64,000 bases of DNA, from contig NC_014532.2 of NCBI RefSeq assembly GCF_000196875.2, forward strand, positions 2,914,001 through 2,978,000, given 5' to 3'. Source of the DNA: Halomonas elongata DSM 2581. GTDB taxonomy: Bacteria; Pseudomonadota; Gammaproteobacteria; Pseudomonadales; Halomonadaceae. A model generated the notes under the pieces. That model worked only from the letters and a program-made list of their open reading frames with translations. It was not told the origin of the DNA and did not search any database. Of the stretch, positions 1-8,599 are shown in pieces. A program made the translations under genes and the position numbers. Position 1 is the stretch's first letter, and each line of letters begins with the position of its first letter.

Positions 1-1788
1 CAGCCGCTCACCGGTACGACTCCGGGCCAGCAGGGCGTCGAACTCCTCCTGGGGAGAACGCTGCCGGCGATGGCGCTGAAAGTACGCCACCCAATTGTCC
101 AGTTCGGTACCGCGCAACCCCTTGGGAACCAGGGGCTCGCGGCGCGCCAGCTCCGCCAGGCGTTCGCCTTCCGGCGTGCCGTGAAAATGCGCCAGCAGTA
201 CCTGGGCACTGCGATAGCGTCCGGCCTTGAGCAGACGCACCACCTCGCGGCACAGCCGAGCATCGCCATCCTCATGGGAACACCAGTCGTCGTTGTCCGG
301 CAGGCGCTCGACCAGTCCCGGCTCATGCACCAGCAACTGCAGCGCACGCGCCATCAAGCCGAGCGTTCCACGGGCCGCCGGCGCCCCTCCTCTCGGTGCC
401 TCGCCCACCACCGGTGCCGCTTCGGCCATCGGCGGTGGTGCAGACTCGTCCGACACCGATCGACCAGCGCTCTCCGGGCTGGCATGACGCGCCATCAAAG
501 ACTCGAAGCTTGACTGGTCGACGCCAGTACGCCGCGAGAGTTCCGTCAGCAGCAGAGACTTCAGCATCCCCTCGGGCAGCAGCCCGATCGCTTCCAGCAC
601 CTGGCTGGCGTAACGCTCGCGCTCCTCGATGCGCGCCAGGTCACGCCCCTGCGCCGCCAGCTCGAACAGGAATTCCGACAGCGGGCTCGCACAGGTGACG
701 CGATCCTCGAAGGCATCGGCCCCCTCGCGCCGCACCAGGGTGTCCGGATCCTCGCCCTCGGGCAGGAACAGGAAACGCGCCTGACGTCCGTCGATCATCA
801 TCGGCAGCGCCGTACGCAGGGCACGATCCGCCGCCTGGCGACCCGCACGGTCGCCGTCGAAGCAGAACACCACTTCGTCGACCACGCGAAACAGCCGCGA
901 CAGATGATCTTCGGTGGTCGCCGTGCCCAGCGTGGCCACTGCATTGCGAATGCCGAACTGGGCCAGGGCCACCACATCCATGTAGCCCTCGACGATCACC
1001 ACACGATCCAGCCGGGCATTGGCCTGGCGCGCCTCGTAGAGACCGTAGAGCTCGCGCCCCTTGTGAAACACCGGCGTTTCCGGCGAATTGAGGTACTTGG
1101 GCTTGGCATCGCCCAGCACCCGCCCGCCGAAGGCCACGGTACGACCACGAATATCGCGGATCGGGAACATCACCCGGTCGCGAAAGCGGTCGTAGGTGCG
1201 CCCGCTGTCCTCCCGATGCACAAGCAGGCCGTACTCGATCTGTACGGCCTCGCTGATGCCGCGCTCGCCAAGGTGACGGCGCATCGCCTCCCACTGTGCG
1301 GGCGCGAAGCCGATGCCGAAATCGCGCACTACCTCGGGCGAGAGCCCCCGCTTGTCGAGGTAGGCCCGTGCCGCCTCACCTTCCGGCATCTTCAGGCGCT
1401 CGCGGAAGAAGCTCGCCGCCAGCTCCAGCAGATTGACACCTTCCTTGCGCTTGCGCTCGCGCGCCTGCTGATGGGGATCGTCGTCCCCCTCCCGGGGAAC
1501 CTCGAGTCCCAGCCGCGCGGCCAGATGCTCCACCGCCTCGGGGAAACGCAGGCGGTCATACTCCATCAAGAAGCGCAGGGCGTTACCGTGGGCACCGCAA
1601 CCGAAGCAGTGATAGAACTGCTTGTCGGCGCTGACAGTGAACGACGGCGACTTTTCCTGGTGGAAGGGACACAGCCCGGAGTGATTGCGCCCCGCTCTCT
1701 TGAGCTTGACCCGCTCGCCAACGATCTCGACCACATCGGTGCGGGCCAGCAGGTCATCGATGAAACGTTGCGGAATCTGTCCGGCCAT
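1..1788 (-). CDS. dnaG: DNA primase DnaG, 3' end cut by window edge
   Basis: DnaG makes the RNA primers used at replication forks with the DnaB helicase. The 596 codons seen start MAGQIPQRFIDDLLARTDVV. A CHC2 zinc-binding domain lies near residues 40-65 (CPFH...FYHCFGCGAHG). The TOPRIM catalytic core follows, with the VIVEGYMD motif and a later FCFDGDRAGRQA motif. The C-terminal helicase-interaction region begins but no stop is reached, so a few tens of residues are missing. The ATG at 1788 is chosen because it gives the family's standard N-terminus. The gene lies downstream of rpsU, as in the rpsU-dnaG-rpoD macromolecular synthesis operon; rpoD would be expected outside the window. Confidence 0.95.
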   Translation of the reverse strand, partial: MAGQIPQRFIDDLLARTDVVEIVGERVKLKRAGRNHSGLCPFHQEKSPSFTVSADKQFYHCFGCGAHGNALRFLMEYDRLRFPEAVEHLAARLGLEVPREGDDDPHQQARERKRKEGVNLLELAASFFRERLKMPEGEAARAYLDKRGLSPEVVRDFGIGFAPAQWEAMRRHLGERGISEAVQIEYGLLVHREDSGRTYDRFRDRVMFPIRDIRGRTVAFGGRVLGDAKPKYLNSPETPVFHKGRELYGLYEARQANARLDRVVIVEGYMDVVALAQFGIRNAVATLGTATTEDHLSRLFRVVDEVVFCFDGDRAGRQAADRALRTALPMMIDGRQARFLFLPEGEDPDTLVRREGADAFEDRVTCASPLSEFLFELAAQGRDLARIEERERYASQVLEAIGLLPEGMLKSLLLTELSRRTGVDQSSFESLMARHASPESAGRSVSDESAPPPMAEAAPVVGEAPRGGAPAARGTLGLMARALQLLVHEPGLVERLPDNDDWCSHEDGDARLCREVVRLLKAGRYRSAQVLLAHFHGTPEGERLAELARREPLVPKGLRGTELDNWVAYFQRHRRQRSPQEEFDALLARSRTGERL

Positions 1789-1843
1789 TCAGGCTATCCC
1801 GAAAGCGGAAAAACGAGGGTGCGGATGCGACGACGAACAGCGC

Positions 1844-1875
1844 AAAAACAAGCGGCCACCGATTGGCGGCCGCTT
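1844..1875 (-). terminator. intrinsic terminator between rpsU and dnaG
   Basis: A perfect 8-bp stem (AAGCGGCC at 1850-1857 with GGCCGCTT at 1868-1875) has a 10-nt loop. On the minus strand it is followed by G and then five T (1844-1848). It lies between the rpsU stop and the dnaG start. The E. coli macromolecular synthesis operon has a terminator in the same place, which lets rpsU be expressed far above dnaG. Confidence 0.85.
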
Positions 1876-1921
1876 GGGCGTCCTCCCGAGACGACCCGAG
1901 AAGGGCCGCCCCAAGTACGGA

Positions 1922-2137
1922 TCAATAGAGCCGTTCGAAACGCTTGCGCTCACGCTGGAGCTTCTTGGCGTGACGCTTGACGGCAGCTGCCGCCTTGCGC
2001 TTGCGCTCTGCGGTCGGCTTCTCGTACTGTTCGCGACGGCGAACCTCGGAGAGCACGCCGGCTTTTTCACAGGAACGCTTGAAGCGACGCAGCGCGACGT
2101 CAAACGGCTCGTTATCGCGTACTTTGACAGAAGGCAT
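1922..2137 (-). CDS. rpsU: 30S ribosomal protein S21
   Basis: S21 is the small basic protein of the 30S head needed for initiation. The 71-residue product starts [20 protein letters not shown], is rich in Arg and Lys, and has the usual S21 length. The ATG at 2137 is preceded by an AGGTGAG ribosome-binding site. It is the first gene of the rpsU-dnaG unit and is divergent from tsaD, a very common gammaproteobacterial arrangement. Confidence 0.97.
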   Translation of the reverse strand: MPSVKVRDNEPFDVALRRFKRSCEKAGVLSEVRRREQYEKPTAERKRKAAAAVKRHAKKLQRERKRFERLY

Positions 2138-2283
2138 TAAGCACTCACCTACCTTGAAAACTTGAGTTCGGTTTGAACGCACGCCCTGAGAACTCTCATC
2201 ACGCCTCGCCCGGACGAACCGTAGCGTGGTGAAAACGAAAAACGCGAGCCTCGGGCGCACGACCCAGTCTTGCAGCGCACAGT

Positions 2284-2313
2284 ATTCTAGTCGTCGTGGT
2301 GCTGCCATGCAAA
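2284..2313 (-). promoter_or_regulatory. putative sigma-70 promoter of rpsU
   Basis: On the minus strand a -35-like TTTGCA (2308-2313) and a -10 TAGAAT (2284-2289) are separated by 18 nt. The predicted start would leave a leader of about 140 nt before rpsU. On the plus strand another TAGAAT at 2357-2362 could serve tsaD, but it has no recognisable -35 box. Confidence 0.5.
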
Positions 2314-2393
2314 CCGTTTCGCCAACCGGCCCCTGCCGCCCCGCGCCCAAAACGCGTAGAATACCGCCATTTCCGATCCACCGAGCCATGACC

Positions 2394-3422
2394 ATGCGCG
2401 TACTGGGCATCGAGACTTCCTGCGACGAAACCGGCGTCGCCCTCTTCGACACCGAGCGGGGCCTTGCGGCCGACGCCCTGCACAGCCAGATCGCCATGCA
2501 CGCCGAATACGGCGGCGTGGTGCCCGAACTGGCCTCCCGCGATCACACCCGCCGCCTGCTGCCCCTGATCCAGCGCGTGCTCGACGATGCCGGTGCGAGC
2601 CGGCAGGACCTCGACGCCATTGCCTACACCGCCGGTCCGGGCCTGGTCGGCGCGCTGATGGTCGGCGCCAGCACCGCCCACGGCATGGCCCGGGCACTCG
2701 GCGTCCCGGTGCTCGGCGTGCATCACATGGAGGGCCACCTGCTGGCTCCCATGCTGGAGGACGATCCCCCCGAGTTCCCCTTCGTGGCCCTGCTGGTCTC
2801 CGGCGGCCACACCCAACTGGTGGAAGTCGCGGGCATCGGGCGCTACCGGCTGCTCGGCGAATCGGTGGACGATGCCGCCGGCGAAGCCTTCGACAAGGCC
2901 GCCAAGATGCTCGACCTGGACTACCCCGGCGGCCCGGCGGTGGCCCGGCTCGCCGAGCAGGGCGATCCCGGCCGGCTGCGCTTCCCGCGCCCCATGACCG
3001 ATCGCCCGGGCCTGGATTTCAGCTTTTCCGGCTTGAAGACCCACACCCTGACCGCCATTCGCCAGCTCGAGGCCGAAGGCGCACTCGACGACCAGGCTCG
3101 CGCCGATGTGGCACGTGCCTTCGAGGATGCGGTCGTCGATACCCTGGTGATCAAGTGTCGTCGCGCCCTCGACGCCACCGGCCTGACGCGGCTGGTCGTC
3201 GCCGGCGGGGTCAGCGCCAACCAGCGGTTGCGCGAGCGCCTGGCGCACGAAGCGGGCAAGCGCGATGCCCGGGTGTACTATCCGCGCGGCCGCTTCTGCA
3301 CCGACAACGGCGCCATGATCGCCTATGCCGGCGCACAACGCCTGCGCGCCGGCCAACGCGACGAACCCGGGCAGATGCAGGCCGTGCCCCGTTGGCCGCT
3401 GGAAACCCTCGGCGAGCCCTGA
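2394..3422 (+). CDS. tsaD: tRNA N6-threonylcarbamoyladenosine biosynthesis protein TsaD
   Basis: TsaD transfers the threonylcarbamoyl group to A37 of ANN-decoding tRNAs, working with TsaB, TsaC and TsaE. The product (342 aa) begins [19 protein letters not shown], the signature N-terminus. It contains the metal-binding [10 protein letters not shown] motif, the VSGGHTQL motif and the C-terminal [10 protein letters not shown] motif. An ATG two codons upstream (2388) is an alternative start; I prefer 2394 because homologues begin MRVLGIETS. The gene is divergent from rpsU and ends immediately against the plsY stop with no base between them. Confidence 0.95.
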   Translation: MRVLGIETSCDETGVALFDTERGLAADALHSQIAMHAEYGGVVPELASRDHTRRLLPLIQRVLDDAGASRQDLDAIAYTAGPGLVGALMVGASTAHGMARALGVPVLGVHHMEGHLLAPMLEDDPPEFPFVALLVSGGHTQLVEVAGIGRYRLLGESVDDAAGEAFDKAAKMLDLDYPGGPAVARLAEQGDPGRLRFPRPMTDRPGLDFSFSGLKTHTLTAIRQLEAEGALDDQARADVARAFEDAVVDTLVIKCRRALDATGLTRLVVAGGVSANQRLRERLAHEAGKRDARVYYPRGRFCTDNGAMIAYAGAQRLRAGQRDEPGQMQAVPRWPLETLGEP

Positions 3423-4001
3423 CTATTCATCCCGCCCGGACCACCGCCGCAGATAGAAGGCATGCCGGATCAGCACCAGCAGGGTGAAGACGATCACTAC
3501 CTCGGTATAGGCCGGCGCCAGCCAGAGCGTGAACAGCGGCGCCAGGGCGGCGCTTGCCAGGGAGGCGAGTGCCGCGGTCCGGCCGCTGGCGGCCAGCAGG
3601 CACCACAGCAGCGCACAGCACAGTGCCACCCAGGGCGTCAGCACGAGCATCACGCCGAAGGCGCAGGCGACCGCTCGCCCACCCCGAAAGCGATACCAGA
3701 CGGGATAGCTATGGCCCAGCATGACGCCGAGCCCCACCAGCCCCTGCGCCCAGGGCGGCAGATCCCGAAGCAACGCCAGGCCCAGCACCGGCATGCCCTT
3801 CAGGGTATCCACCAGCAGGGTCGCCAGCGCCAGACGCATGCCGTGCAGACGCAACACGTTGGAAAAGCCGGGGTTGCAGGAACCGGCCATACGGGGGTCG
3901 CTCACGCCGGCCAGGCGGCACACCGTCAGGGCACCGAGCCAGGTTCCACTGAGATAACCCAACGCCATCAGCGGCAGGGTCGTTTCGAGTGTCGTCAGCA
4001 C
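3423..4001 (-). CDS. plsY: glycerol-3-phosphate acyltransferase PlsY, with divergent motifs
   Basis: PlsY is a membrane enzyme that moves the acyl group from acyl-phosphate to glycerol-3-phosphate, the first acylation in phospholipid synthesis. The 192-residue product is almost entirely hydrophobic, with several membrane segments. Family landmarks can be aligned: GSCNPGFSN (40-48), DTLKG (65-69), GHSYP (96-100) and FRGGRAVA (105-112). These depart from the usual GSGNPGATN and GGKGVAT at normally strongly conserved positions. The start is a GTG with GAGG about 8 nt upstream. Its stop codon abuts the stop of tsaD. The family call is good; full activity is less certain. Confidence 0.82.
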   Translation of the reverse strand: MLTTLETTLPLMALGYLSGTWLGALTVCRLAGVSDPRMAGSCNPGFSNVLRLHGMRLALATLLVDTLKGMPVLGLALLRDLPPWAQGLVGLGVMLGHSYPVWYRFRGGRAVACAFGVMLVLTPWVALCCALLWCLLAASGRTAALASLASAALAPLFTLWLAPAYTEVVIVFTLLVLIRHAFYLRRWSGRDE

Positions 4002-4137
4002 GACCGCGCCTCGAAGAAGGGTTTAACGGGCCATTCTGCCAGCCACATGCCGCCGAGAACAGCGCCCCGCTGTCGTCGGCGATCGGGCTCGCGTACAATC
4101 GGCCGCGCCTTCACCGTCAAACGCGTCAGGAACTGCG

Positions 4138-4503
4138 ATGGACCTCGTACTGATCGAAGCCCTCAAGGTCGACACCGTGATCGGCGTCTATGACTGGGAA
4201 CGCACCATGACCCAGACACTGGTGCTGGACCTGGAAATGGCCACCGATATCCGCCCCGCCGCGGCTCGCGATGCCGTCGACGAAACCCTCGACTATGCCG
4301 CGATCAGCGAACGCATCGCCGACTTCGGCGCGACCCAGCGATTCGAGCTGGTCGAAACCTTCGCCGAGCGTCTTGCCGAGACGCTGCGCCACGAGTACGC
4401 CATTCCCTGGCTGCGCCTGACGCTGCGCAAGCCCGGCGCGGTACCGGCGGCCGGAGCGGTGGGCGTGCGTATCGAACGCGGCACGCGAGAGGAAACGCCC
4501 TGA
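4138..4503 (+). CDS. folB: dihydroneopterin aldolase
   Basis: FolB converts 7,8-dihydroneopterin to 6-hydroxymethyl-dihydropterin and glycolaldehyde in folate synthesis. The 121-residue product begins MDLVLIEALKVDTVIGVYDW. The conserved glutamate and the ETFAERLAE helix are visible, as is the C-terminal LRLTLRKPGAVP strand with its catalytic lysine. AGGA lies 7 nt before the ATG, and a -10-like TACAAT is at 4094-4099. It overlaps folK by one base, so the two successive folate enzymes are probably translationally coupled. Confidence 0.94.
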   Translation: MDLVLIEALKVDTVIGVYDWERTMTQTLVLDLEMATDIRPAAARDAVDETLDYAAISERIADFGATQRFELVETFAERLAETLRHEYAIPWLRLTLRKPGAVPAAGAVGVRIERGTREETP

Positions 4504-5018
4504 TGGCCCGTGTCAGCGTCAGCATCGGCAGCAACATCGAGCGCGAGCGCCATATTCACGCCTGCCTGGATGCCCTTGCGGAAACCTTCGACGACCTGCG
4601 CGTCTCGAAGGTCTACGAGAGCGAGCCGGTGGGCTTCGAGGACGGCCGCAACTTCTACAACCTGGTGGCGCTGTTCGACTGCGACTGGACGGTGGGCGAG
4701 CTGCAGGCCTGGTGCAAGCGCCTGGAATTCGCCAACGGCCGGCATCCCGACAGTCCCAAGTTCAGCCCCCGCACCCTGGATGTGGATCTGCTCGACGTGG
4801 GAGGGCTCAGCGGCGAACACGACGGCGTCAGCCTGCCTCGTGCGGAAATCCTGCATCACGCCTTCGTGCTCAAGCCCCTGGCCGAACTGCTGCCCGACAC
4901 GCCCCATCCGGTGAACGGCAAGCGCTACCGCGATCTCTGGAAGGCCCTGGATGCCCACGACCAGCACCTGTGGCCGGTGAGCTTCGTCTGGCGGGGGCGC
5001 GATTTGTCCCATGACTAG
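4503..5018 (+). CDS. folK: 2-amino-4-hydroxy-6-hydroxymethyldihydropteridine pyrophosphokinase
   Basis: FolK transfers pyrophosphate from ATP to the FolB product. The 171-residue product starts MARVSVSIGSNIERERHIHA (the HPPK SIGSN motif). It contains YESEPVGF, an NFYNLV segment and the metal-binding RTLDVDLL motif. The ATG overlaps the folB stop. The gene is convergent with cca; a short hairpin without a T tract (CCGAGC/GCTCGG, 5020-5034) lies between the two stops. Confidence 0.94.
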   Translation: MARVSVSIGSNIERERHIHACLDALAETFDDLRVSKVYESEPVGFEDGRNFYNLVALFDCDWTVGELQAWCKRLEFANGRHPDSPKFSPRTLDVDLLDVGGLSGEHDGVSLPRAEILHHAFVLKPLAELLPDTPHPVNGKRYRDLWKALDAHDQHLWPVSFVWRGRDLSHD

Positions 5019-5036
5019 CCCGAGCACTGCTCGGAA

Positions 5037-6182
5037 CTAGCGCTCTGTCTCCATCACACCATCGATCGCCTCGCGACGCCGGCGCGCCAGTTCCTCCCCC
5101 AGCGCCCGGCCCTTGTAGCCTTCATCGACCAGGCTCTTCGGCAGGATCTGCGTCGCCAGGCGCCAGGCCAACGCCAGGTCCTCGGCCAGGCCGGCATCAT
5201 CCAGGCTGACCAGGGCGATCAACGACGGCACACGCTCGCTGCGGCGCCAGGCATCGATGCCCTCTAGCCAGGCCATCACCCGTTCGCCATCGACCACGCC
5301 CGTTTCGTGGACCAAACGGTGCGTGTGCGCGGCCTGATCGGCCAGACGACTCACTGCCTTGGGGAGTCTCAGGCGTTCAGTCAGTCGACGGCGCTGCTCG
5401 GGCGTCAGATGCTCCACCAGGCGCGCCCAGCGCCAGAAAGCCGCGTCCCGGGAATCGATATCCTCGGGCAGGCGCTGCAGGCGTCCCAGGGCCTCGTCCA
5501 GTTGCGCGGCATCCTCGACCAGCTCCGGCATCAGCGCCGCCAGGGCACCGCAGTCGTCGAGCGTCTGGAAATAGACATCGGGCCAGGGCTCGCCCAGCGC
5601 CTTCTCGGTTTCCGTCCAGACCCGCTCGGCGACCAGGTGGGCGATCTCGCCGCTCGTCACCAGCCGCCGCATGAGGGTCAGGGTTTCCTCGGCGATGACG
5701 AAGCCCAGGCCCGCATAGCGCGCCAGAAAGCGCGCGACCCGCAGCACCCGCAGCGGATCCTCGATGAAGGCCGGCGAGACATGACGCAGCACCCGCGCCT
5801 CCAGGTCGGCACGGCCGCCGAAGGGATCGACCAGTTCACCCGACGGCGTCTCGGCCATGGCATTGATGGTCAGGTCGCGGCGCGCCAGGTCCTCCTCGAG
5901 GGTGACCGATGGACTGGCATGGATCTCGAAGCCGGTATAGCCATGCCCCGACTTGCGCTCCGTGCGCGCCAGAGCGAATTCCTCATGACTGTCGGGATGC
6001 AGGAAGACCGGAAAATCGCGCCCCACCGGCTTGAAGCCACGTTGCTGCATGGCGTCGGGCGTGGCACCGACCACTACCCAATCGACGTCGGTGACCGGCC
6101 AGCCCAGCAGGGCATCACGCACGGCACCGCCGACCCGATAGACATCGAGGCCGGCGAGACGACGATCAAGCTCCGTCGACAT
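5037..6182 (-). CDS. cca: CCA-adding tRNA nucleotidyltransferase, without HD domain
   Basis: This enzyme builds or repairs the 3' CCA of tRNAs. The 381-residue product starts MSTELDRRLAGLDVYRVGGA. It has the class II signature YRVGGAVRDALLG, the DVDWVVVGAT carboxylate motif, RRDLTINAMAE, and a DPLRVLRVARF neck motif. No HD-type phosphohydrolase motif follows, so it is shorter than the E. coli enzyme of about 412 aa. The ATG at 6182 lies inside the 3' end of glpE (17-bp overlap), making it the last gene of the lptD operon. Several tRNA genes in this window already encode CCA, so repair is a likely role. Confidence 0.92.
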   Translation of the reverse strand: MSTELDRRLAGLDVYRVGGAVRDALLGWPVTDVDWVVVGATPDAMQQRGFKPVGRDFPVFLHPDSHEEFALARTERKSGHGYTGFEIHASPSVTLEEDLARRDLTINAMAETPSGELVDPFGGRADLEARVLRHVSPAFIEDPLRVLRVARFLARYAGLGFVIAEETLTLMRRLVTSGEIAHLVAERVWTETEKALGEPWPDVYFQTLDDCGALAALMPELVEDAAQLDEALGRLQRLPEDIDSRDAAFWRWARLVEHLTPEQRRRLTERLRLPKAVSRLADQAAHTHRLVHETGVVDGERVMAWLEGIDAWRRSERVPSLIALVSLDDAGLAEDLALAWRLATQILPKSLVDEGYKGRALGEELARRRREAIDGVMETER

Positions 6183-6513
6183 TACCCGATGCCACCCGCT
6201 CGGGATGCTTCGACCGCCAATCGGTGAAGCCGCCATCCAGGCTGTAGACGTCCTCGAAGCCCTGGCCGGCCAGCCAGGCGGCGGCCTGCTGGCTGGAGTT
6301 GCCGTGATAGCAGACCACCACCAGCGGTGTCTCGCGCTCGGCCTCGGCCAACAGCGCCGGCACCCCGTCGTTGTCCAGATGGCGACTGCCGGGCAGGTGG
6401 CCGGCGGCGAAGCTTGCCGGGTCGCGAATATCGACCAGGGTCAGTGGACGCGCCGCATCCAGCCAGTCGGCCAGGGTGGCGACGTCCAGATGCTGAAAGG
6501 AAGAGGATGTCAT
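6166..6513 (-). CDS. glpE: thiosulfate sulfurtransferase GlpE (single rhodanese domain)
   Basis: A cytoplasmic rhodanese that moves sulfane sulfur from thiosulfate to thiol or cyanide acceptors. The 115-residue product is one rhodanese fold with the active-site loop CYHGNSSQ, catalytic Cys68, and the LVDIRDPASFAAGHLPGS entry motif. The length matches E. coli GlpE (108 aa). GGAGG precedes the ATG. It sits between apaH and cca and overlaps cca by 17 bp. It is not linked to glycerol genes here, so the symbol reflects family only. Confidence 0.9.
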   Translation of the reverse strand: MTSSSFQHLDVATLADWLDAARPLTLVDIRDPASFAAGHLPGSRHLDNDGVPALLAEAERETPLVVVCYHGNSSQQAAAWLAGQGFEDVYSLDGGFTDWRSKHPERVASGNVDGA

Positions 6514-6540
6514 GCGAGCCTCCGTCGTCGGAAGAAAGTG

Positions 6541-7347
6541 TCAGTGCCAGCCGGGCACGCTGATGCGTTCGCCGGTCTCGAGATTCAGGGCGGTCAGCTC
6601 GCCGCCCCACACACAACCGGTATCCAGGGCCTCGGCATGTACCCGACTGCCCGGCGTACGCCCCTCCAGCGCCGCCCAGTGGCCGAACAGCAGGCGCACC
6701 GGGTCACGCCGGGCAAACTGAAACCAGGGAGCAAAGCCCTCGGGCGCACTGTCGAGCCCTTCCTTGGCGGCGAAGTCGAGGCAGCCCTCGGCATCGATGA
6801 AGCGCATCCGCGTGAAGGTATTAACGATCATCCGCTGGCGCTCGATGCCCTCGAGGTCGTCCCGCCAGCACGAGGGCTCGTTGCCGTACATGCGCTCGAG
6901 GAATTCCCCGGCACGCTCACCGCGCAGGCAGGTCTCGACTTCGCCGGCCAATCGTTCGGCCTGGTCGGCATCCCAGCGCGGCGGCACACCGGCATGCGTC
7001 ATCAGCGTAGCGTCCCGGCGCACCAGCAGCGGGCGACTCTGCAGCCAGTCTAGCAGCGTCTCGCGATCGGACGCCTCGAGGATGGCCGCCAGGGTATCCT
7101 TGCGCTTGAGCCCGGCGCCACCGCGTGCCACGGCCAGCAAGTGCAGATCATGATTGCCCAGCACCACCTCGGCACTCGCGTCCAGCGCCATGACCTCGCG
7201 CAGGCAATCGAGCGAGCCCGGGCCACGATTGACCAGGTCGCCGGCCAGCCAGAGCCGGTCGCGGCGTGGATCGAATGACAAGCGTTCGAGCAGGGCGACA
7301 AACTCGGCGTGGCAGCCCTGCAAGTCACCGATGGCGTAGGTGGACAT
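6541..7347 (-). CDS. apaH: bis(5'-nucleosyl)-tetraphosphatase, symmetrical
   Basis: ApaH splits Ap4A into two ADP and also removes Np4 caps from RNA. The 268-residue product begins MSTYAIGDLQGCHAEF. It carries the metallophosphatase motifs GDLQG, GDLVNRGPGS and GNHDLH, followed by a later THAGVPP histidine motif. The length is typical (E. coli about 280 aa). The start has CAGGAGAG just upstream. It is part of the rsmA-apaG-apaH block conserved in gammaproteobacteria. Confidence 0.95.
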   Translation of the reverse strand: MSTYAIGDLQGCHAEFVALLERLSFDPRRDRLWLAGDLVNRGPGSLDCLREVMALDASAEVVLGNHDLHLLAVARGGAGLKRKDTLAAILEASDRETLLDWLQSRPLLVRRDATLMTHAGVPPRWDADQAERLAGEVETCLRGERAGEFLERMYGNEPSCWRDDLEGIERQRMIVNTFTRMRFIDAEGCLDFAAKEGLDSAPEGFAPWFQFARRDPVRLLFGHWAALEGRTPGSRVHAEALDTGCVWGGELTALNLETGERISVPGWH

Positions 7348-7377
7348 GCTCTCTCCTGTCGTGGTGAAGGCGTGACC

Positions 7378-7767
7378 TCAGTGCACCTGATTGGGACCGG
7401 CCAGTCGGAAAGGCGCGATAGGCACCTCGAAGGGACGCTGGGTGGCGGTGTCGACGCAGGTGAAAGCGCCCTCCATGACACCCACCGGGCCATCGAGGAT
7501 CGCCCGGCTGGTATAGCGAAAGGTCTGGCCGGGGCCGATCAGCGGCTGCTGGCCGACCACGCCCTTGCCCCGGACTTCCTGTACCTGGCCACTGCCCTGG
7601 GTGATCGTCCAGTGACGCGCCATCAACTGCATGCTGTGCCGGGAATGATTGTGCACGGTGATGGTATAGCTGAACACATAACGCTGCTCCGACGGCGCCG
7701 ACTCCTCGGCGCAGAAGGCCGGTTCGACATCGACATGCACCTGTTCACCCTGAGACGAGGTCTCCAT
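7378..7767 (-). CDS. apaG: Co2+/Mg2+ efflux-associated protein ApaG
   Basis: ApaG is a small beta-sandwich protein of unclear biochemical role found beside apaH. The 129-residue product begins METSSQGEQVHVDVEPAF and contains the family segments YTITVHNHS, ARHWTIT, VVGQQPLIGPGQ and FRYTS. The ATG at 7767 overlaps the rsmA stop by one base; a TTG one codon upstream is possible but unlikely. GGAG is positioned just before the start. Confidence 0.94.
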   Translation of the reverse strand: METSSQGEQVHVDVEPAFCAEESAPSEQRYVFSYTITVHNHSRHSMQLMARHWTITQGSGQVQEVRGKGVVGQQPLIGPGQTFRYTSRAILDGPVGVMEGAFTCVDTATQRPFEVPIAPFRLAGPNQVH

Positions 7768-8573
7768 CAACTCCCCTCCTTCGCCAGGTGATCGGCAATG
7801 CGCACGAACTCCGCCACCGAGAGGGTCTGCGGGCGACGCCCCGGATCGATGTCGAGCGCCGACAATGCCTCGCCCGACAGGCGCGACTTGAGGTTGTTGC
7901 GCAGCGTCTTGCGCCGCTGGGCGAACGCCTCGCGAACCACCTCGAACATCAACGACTCATCCAGGGCGCGATGCGGCGGCGTCTCGTGCGGCGTGAGTCG
8001 CACGATGGCCGATTCCACCTTGGGACGCGGCACGAAGGCCTCCGGCGGCACGGTGAACAGCGACTCGACGCGGCAGTGATACTGGGCCAGCACCGAAAGA
8101 CGGCCACGTTCGGTACCACCGGGCTCGGCGGCAAGGCGCTCGACCACTTCCTTCTGCAGCATGAAGTGCATGTCCGACACGGCATCGCCGGCCGCCAGCA
8201 GGTGGGAAATCAGCGGCGTGGAAATGTTGTAGGGCAGATTGCCCACCACGCGCAACGCGGGGCCGTCGCCGCGCAGCTCACGGAAATCGAACTTGAGGGC
8301 ATCGCCCTCGTGGATGACGAATCCCGGCTTGTCGAAGAACTGCACGCGCAGCCCCGGTATCAGGTCGCGATCCAGTTCGATGACCTCGAGGTGGCCGTCG
8401 GCCGCCTCGAGCAGGGGCTCGGTGAGCGCGCCCTGACCGGGGCCGACTTCCACGAGCCGTTGGCCGGGTCTGGGACCGATGGCACGCACCAACCGGGAAA
8501 TGATGCCGGGGTCACGCAGGAAATTCTGGCCGAAGCGCTTGCGCGCGCGATGACCCGTGGGGCGGGATGTCAT
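7767..8573 (-). CDS. rsmA: 16S rRNA (A1518/A1519-N6)-dimethyltransferase
   Basis: RsmA (KsgA) dimethylates two adjacent adenines in helix 45 of 16S rRNA, a late 30S assembly step. The 268-residue product begins MTSRPTGHRARKRFGQNFLR. The SAM-binding motif VEVGPGQGALTE, the NLPYNIS catalytic motif and the VPRPKVESAIVRL segment are all present. AAGGA lies about 10 nt before the ATG. It follows pdxA by 26 nt and overlaps apaG, so it is in the lptD operon. Confidence 0.95.
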   Translation of the reverse strand: MTSRPTGHRARKRFGQNFLRDPGIISRLVRAIGPRPGQRLVEVGPGQGALTEPLLEAADGHLEVIELDRDLIPGLRVQFFDKPGFVIHEGDALKFDFRELRGDGPALRVVGNLPYNISTPLISHLLAAGDAVSDMHFMLQKEVVERLAAEPGGTERGRLSVLAQYHCRVESLFTVPPEAFVPRPKVESAIVRLTPHETPPHRALDESLMFEVVREAFAQRRKTLRNNLKSRLSGEALSALDIDPGRRPQTLSVAEFVRIADHLAKEGS

Positions 8574-8599
8574 TCACTATCGTCCTTCTTGCTGATCGA

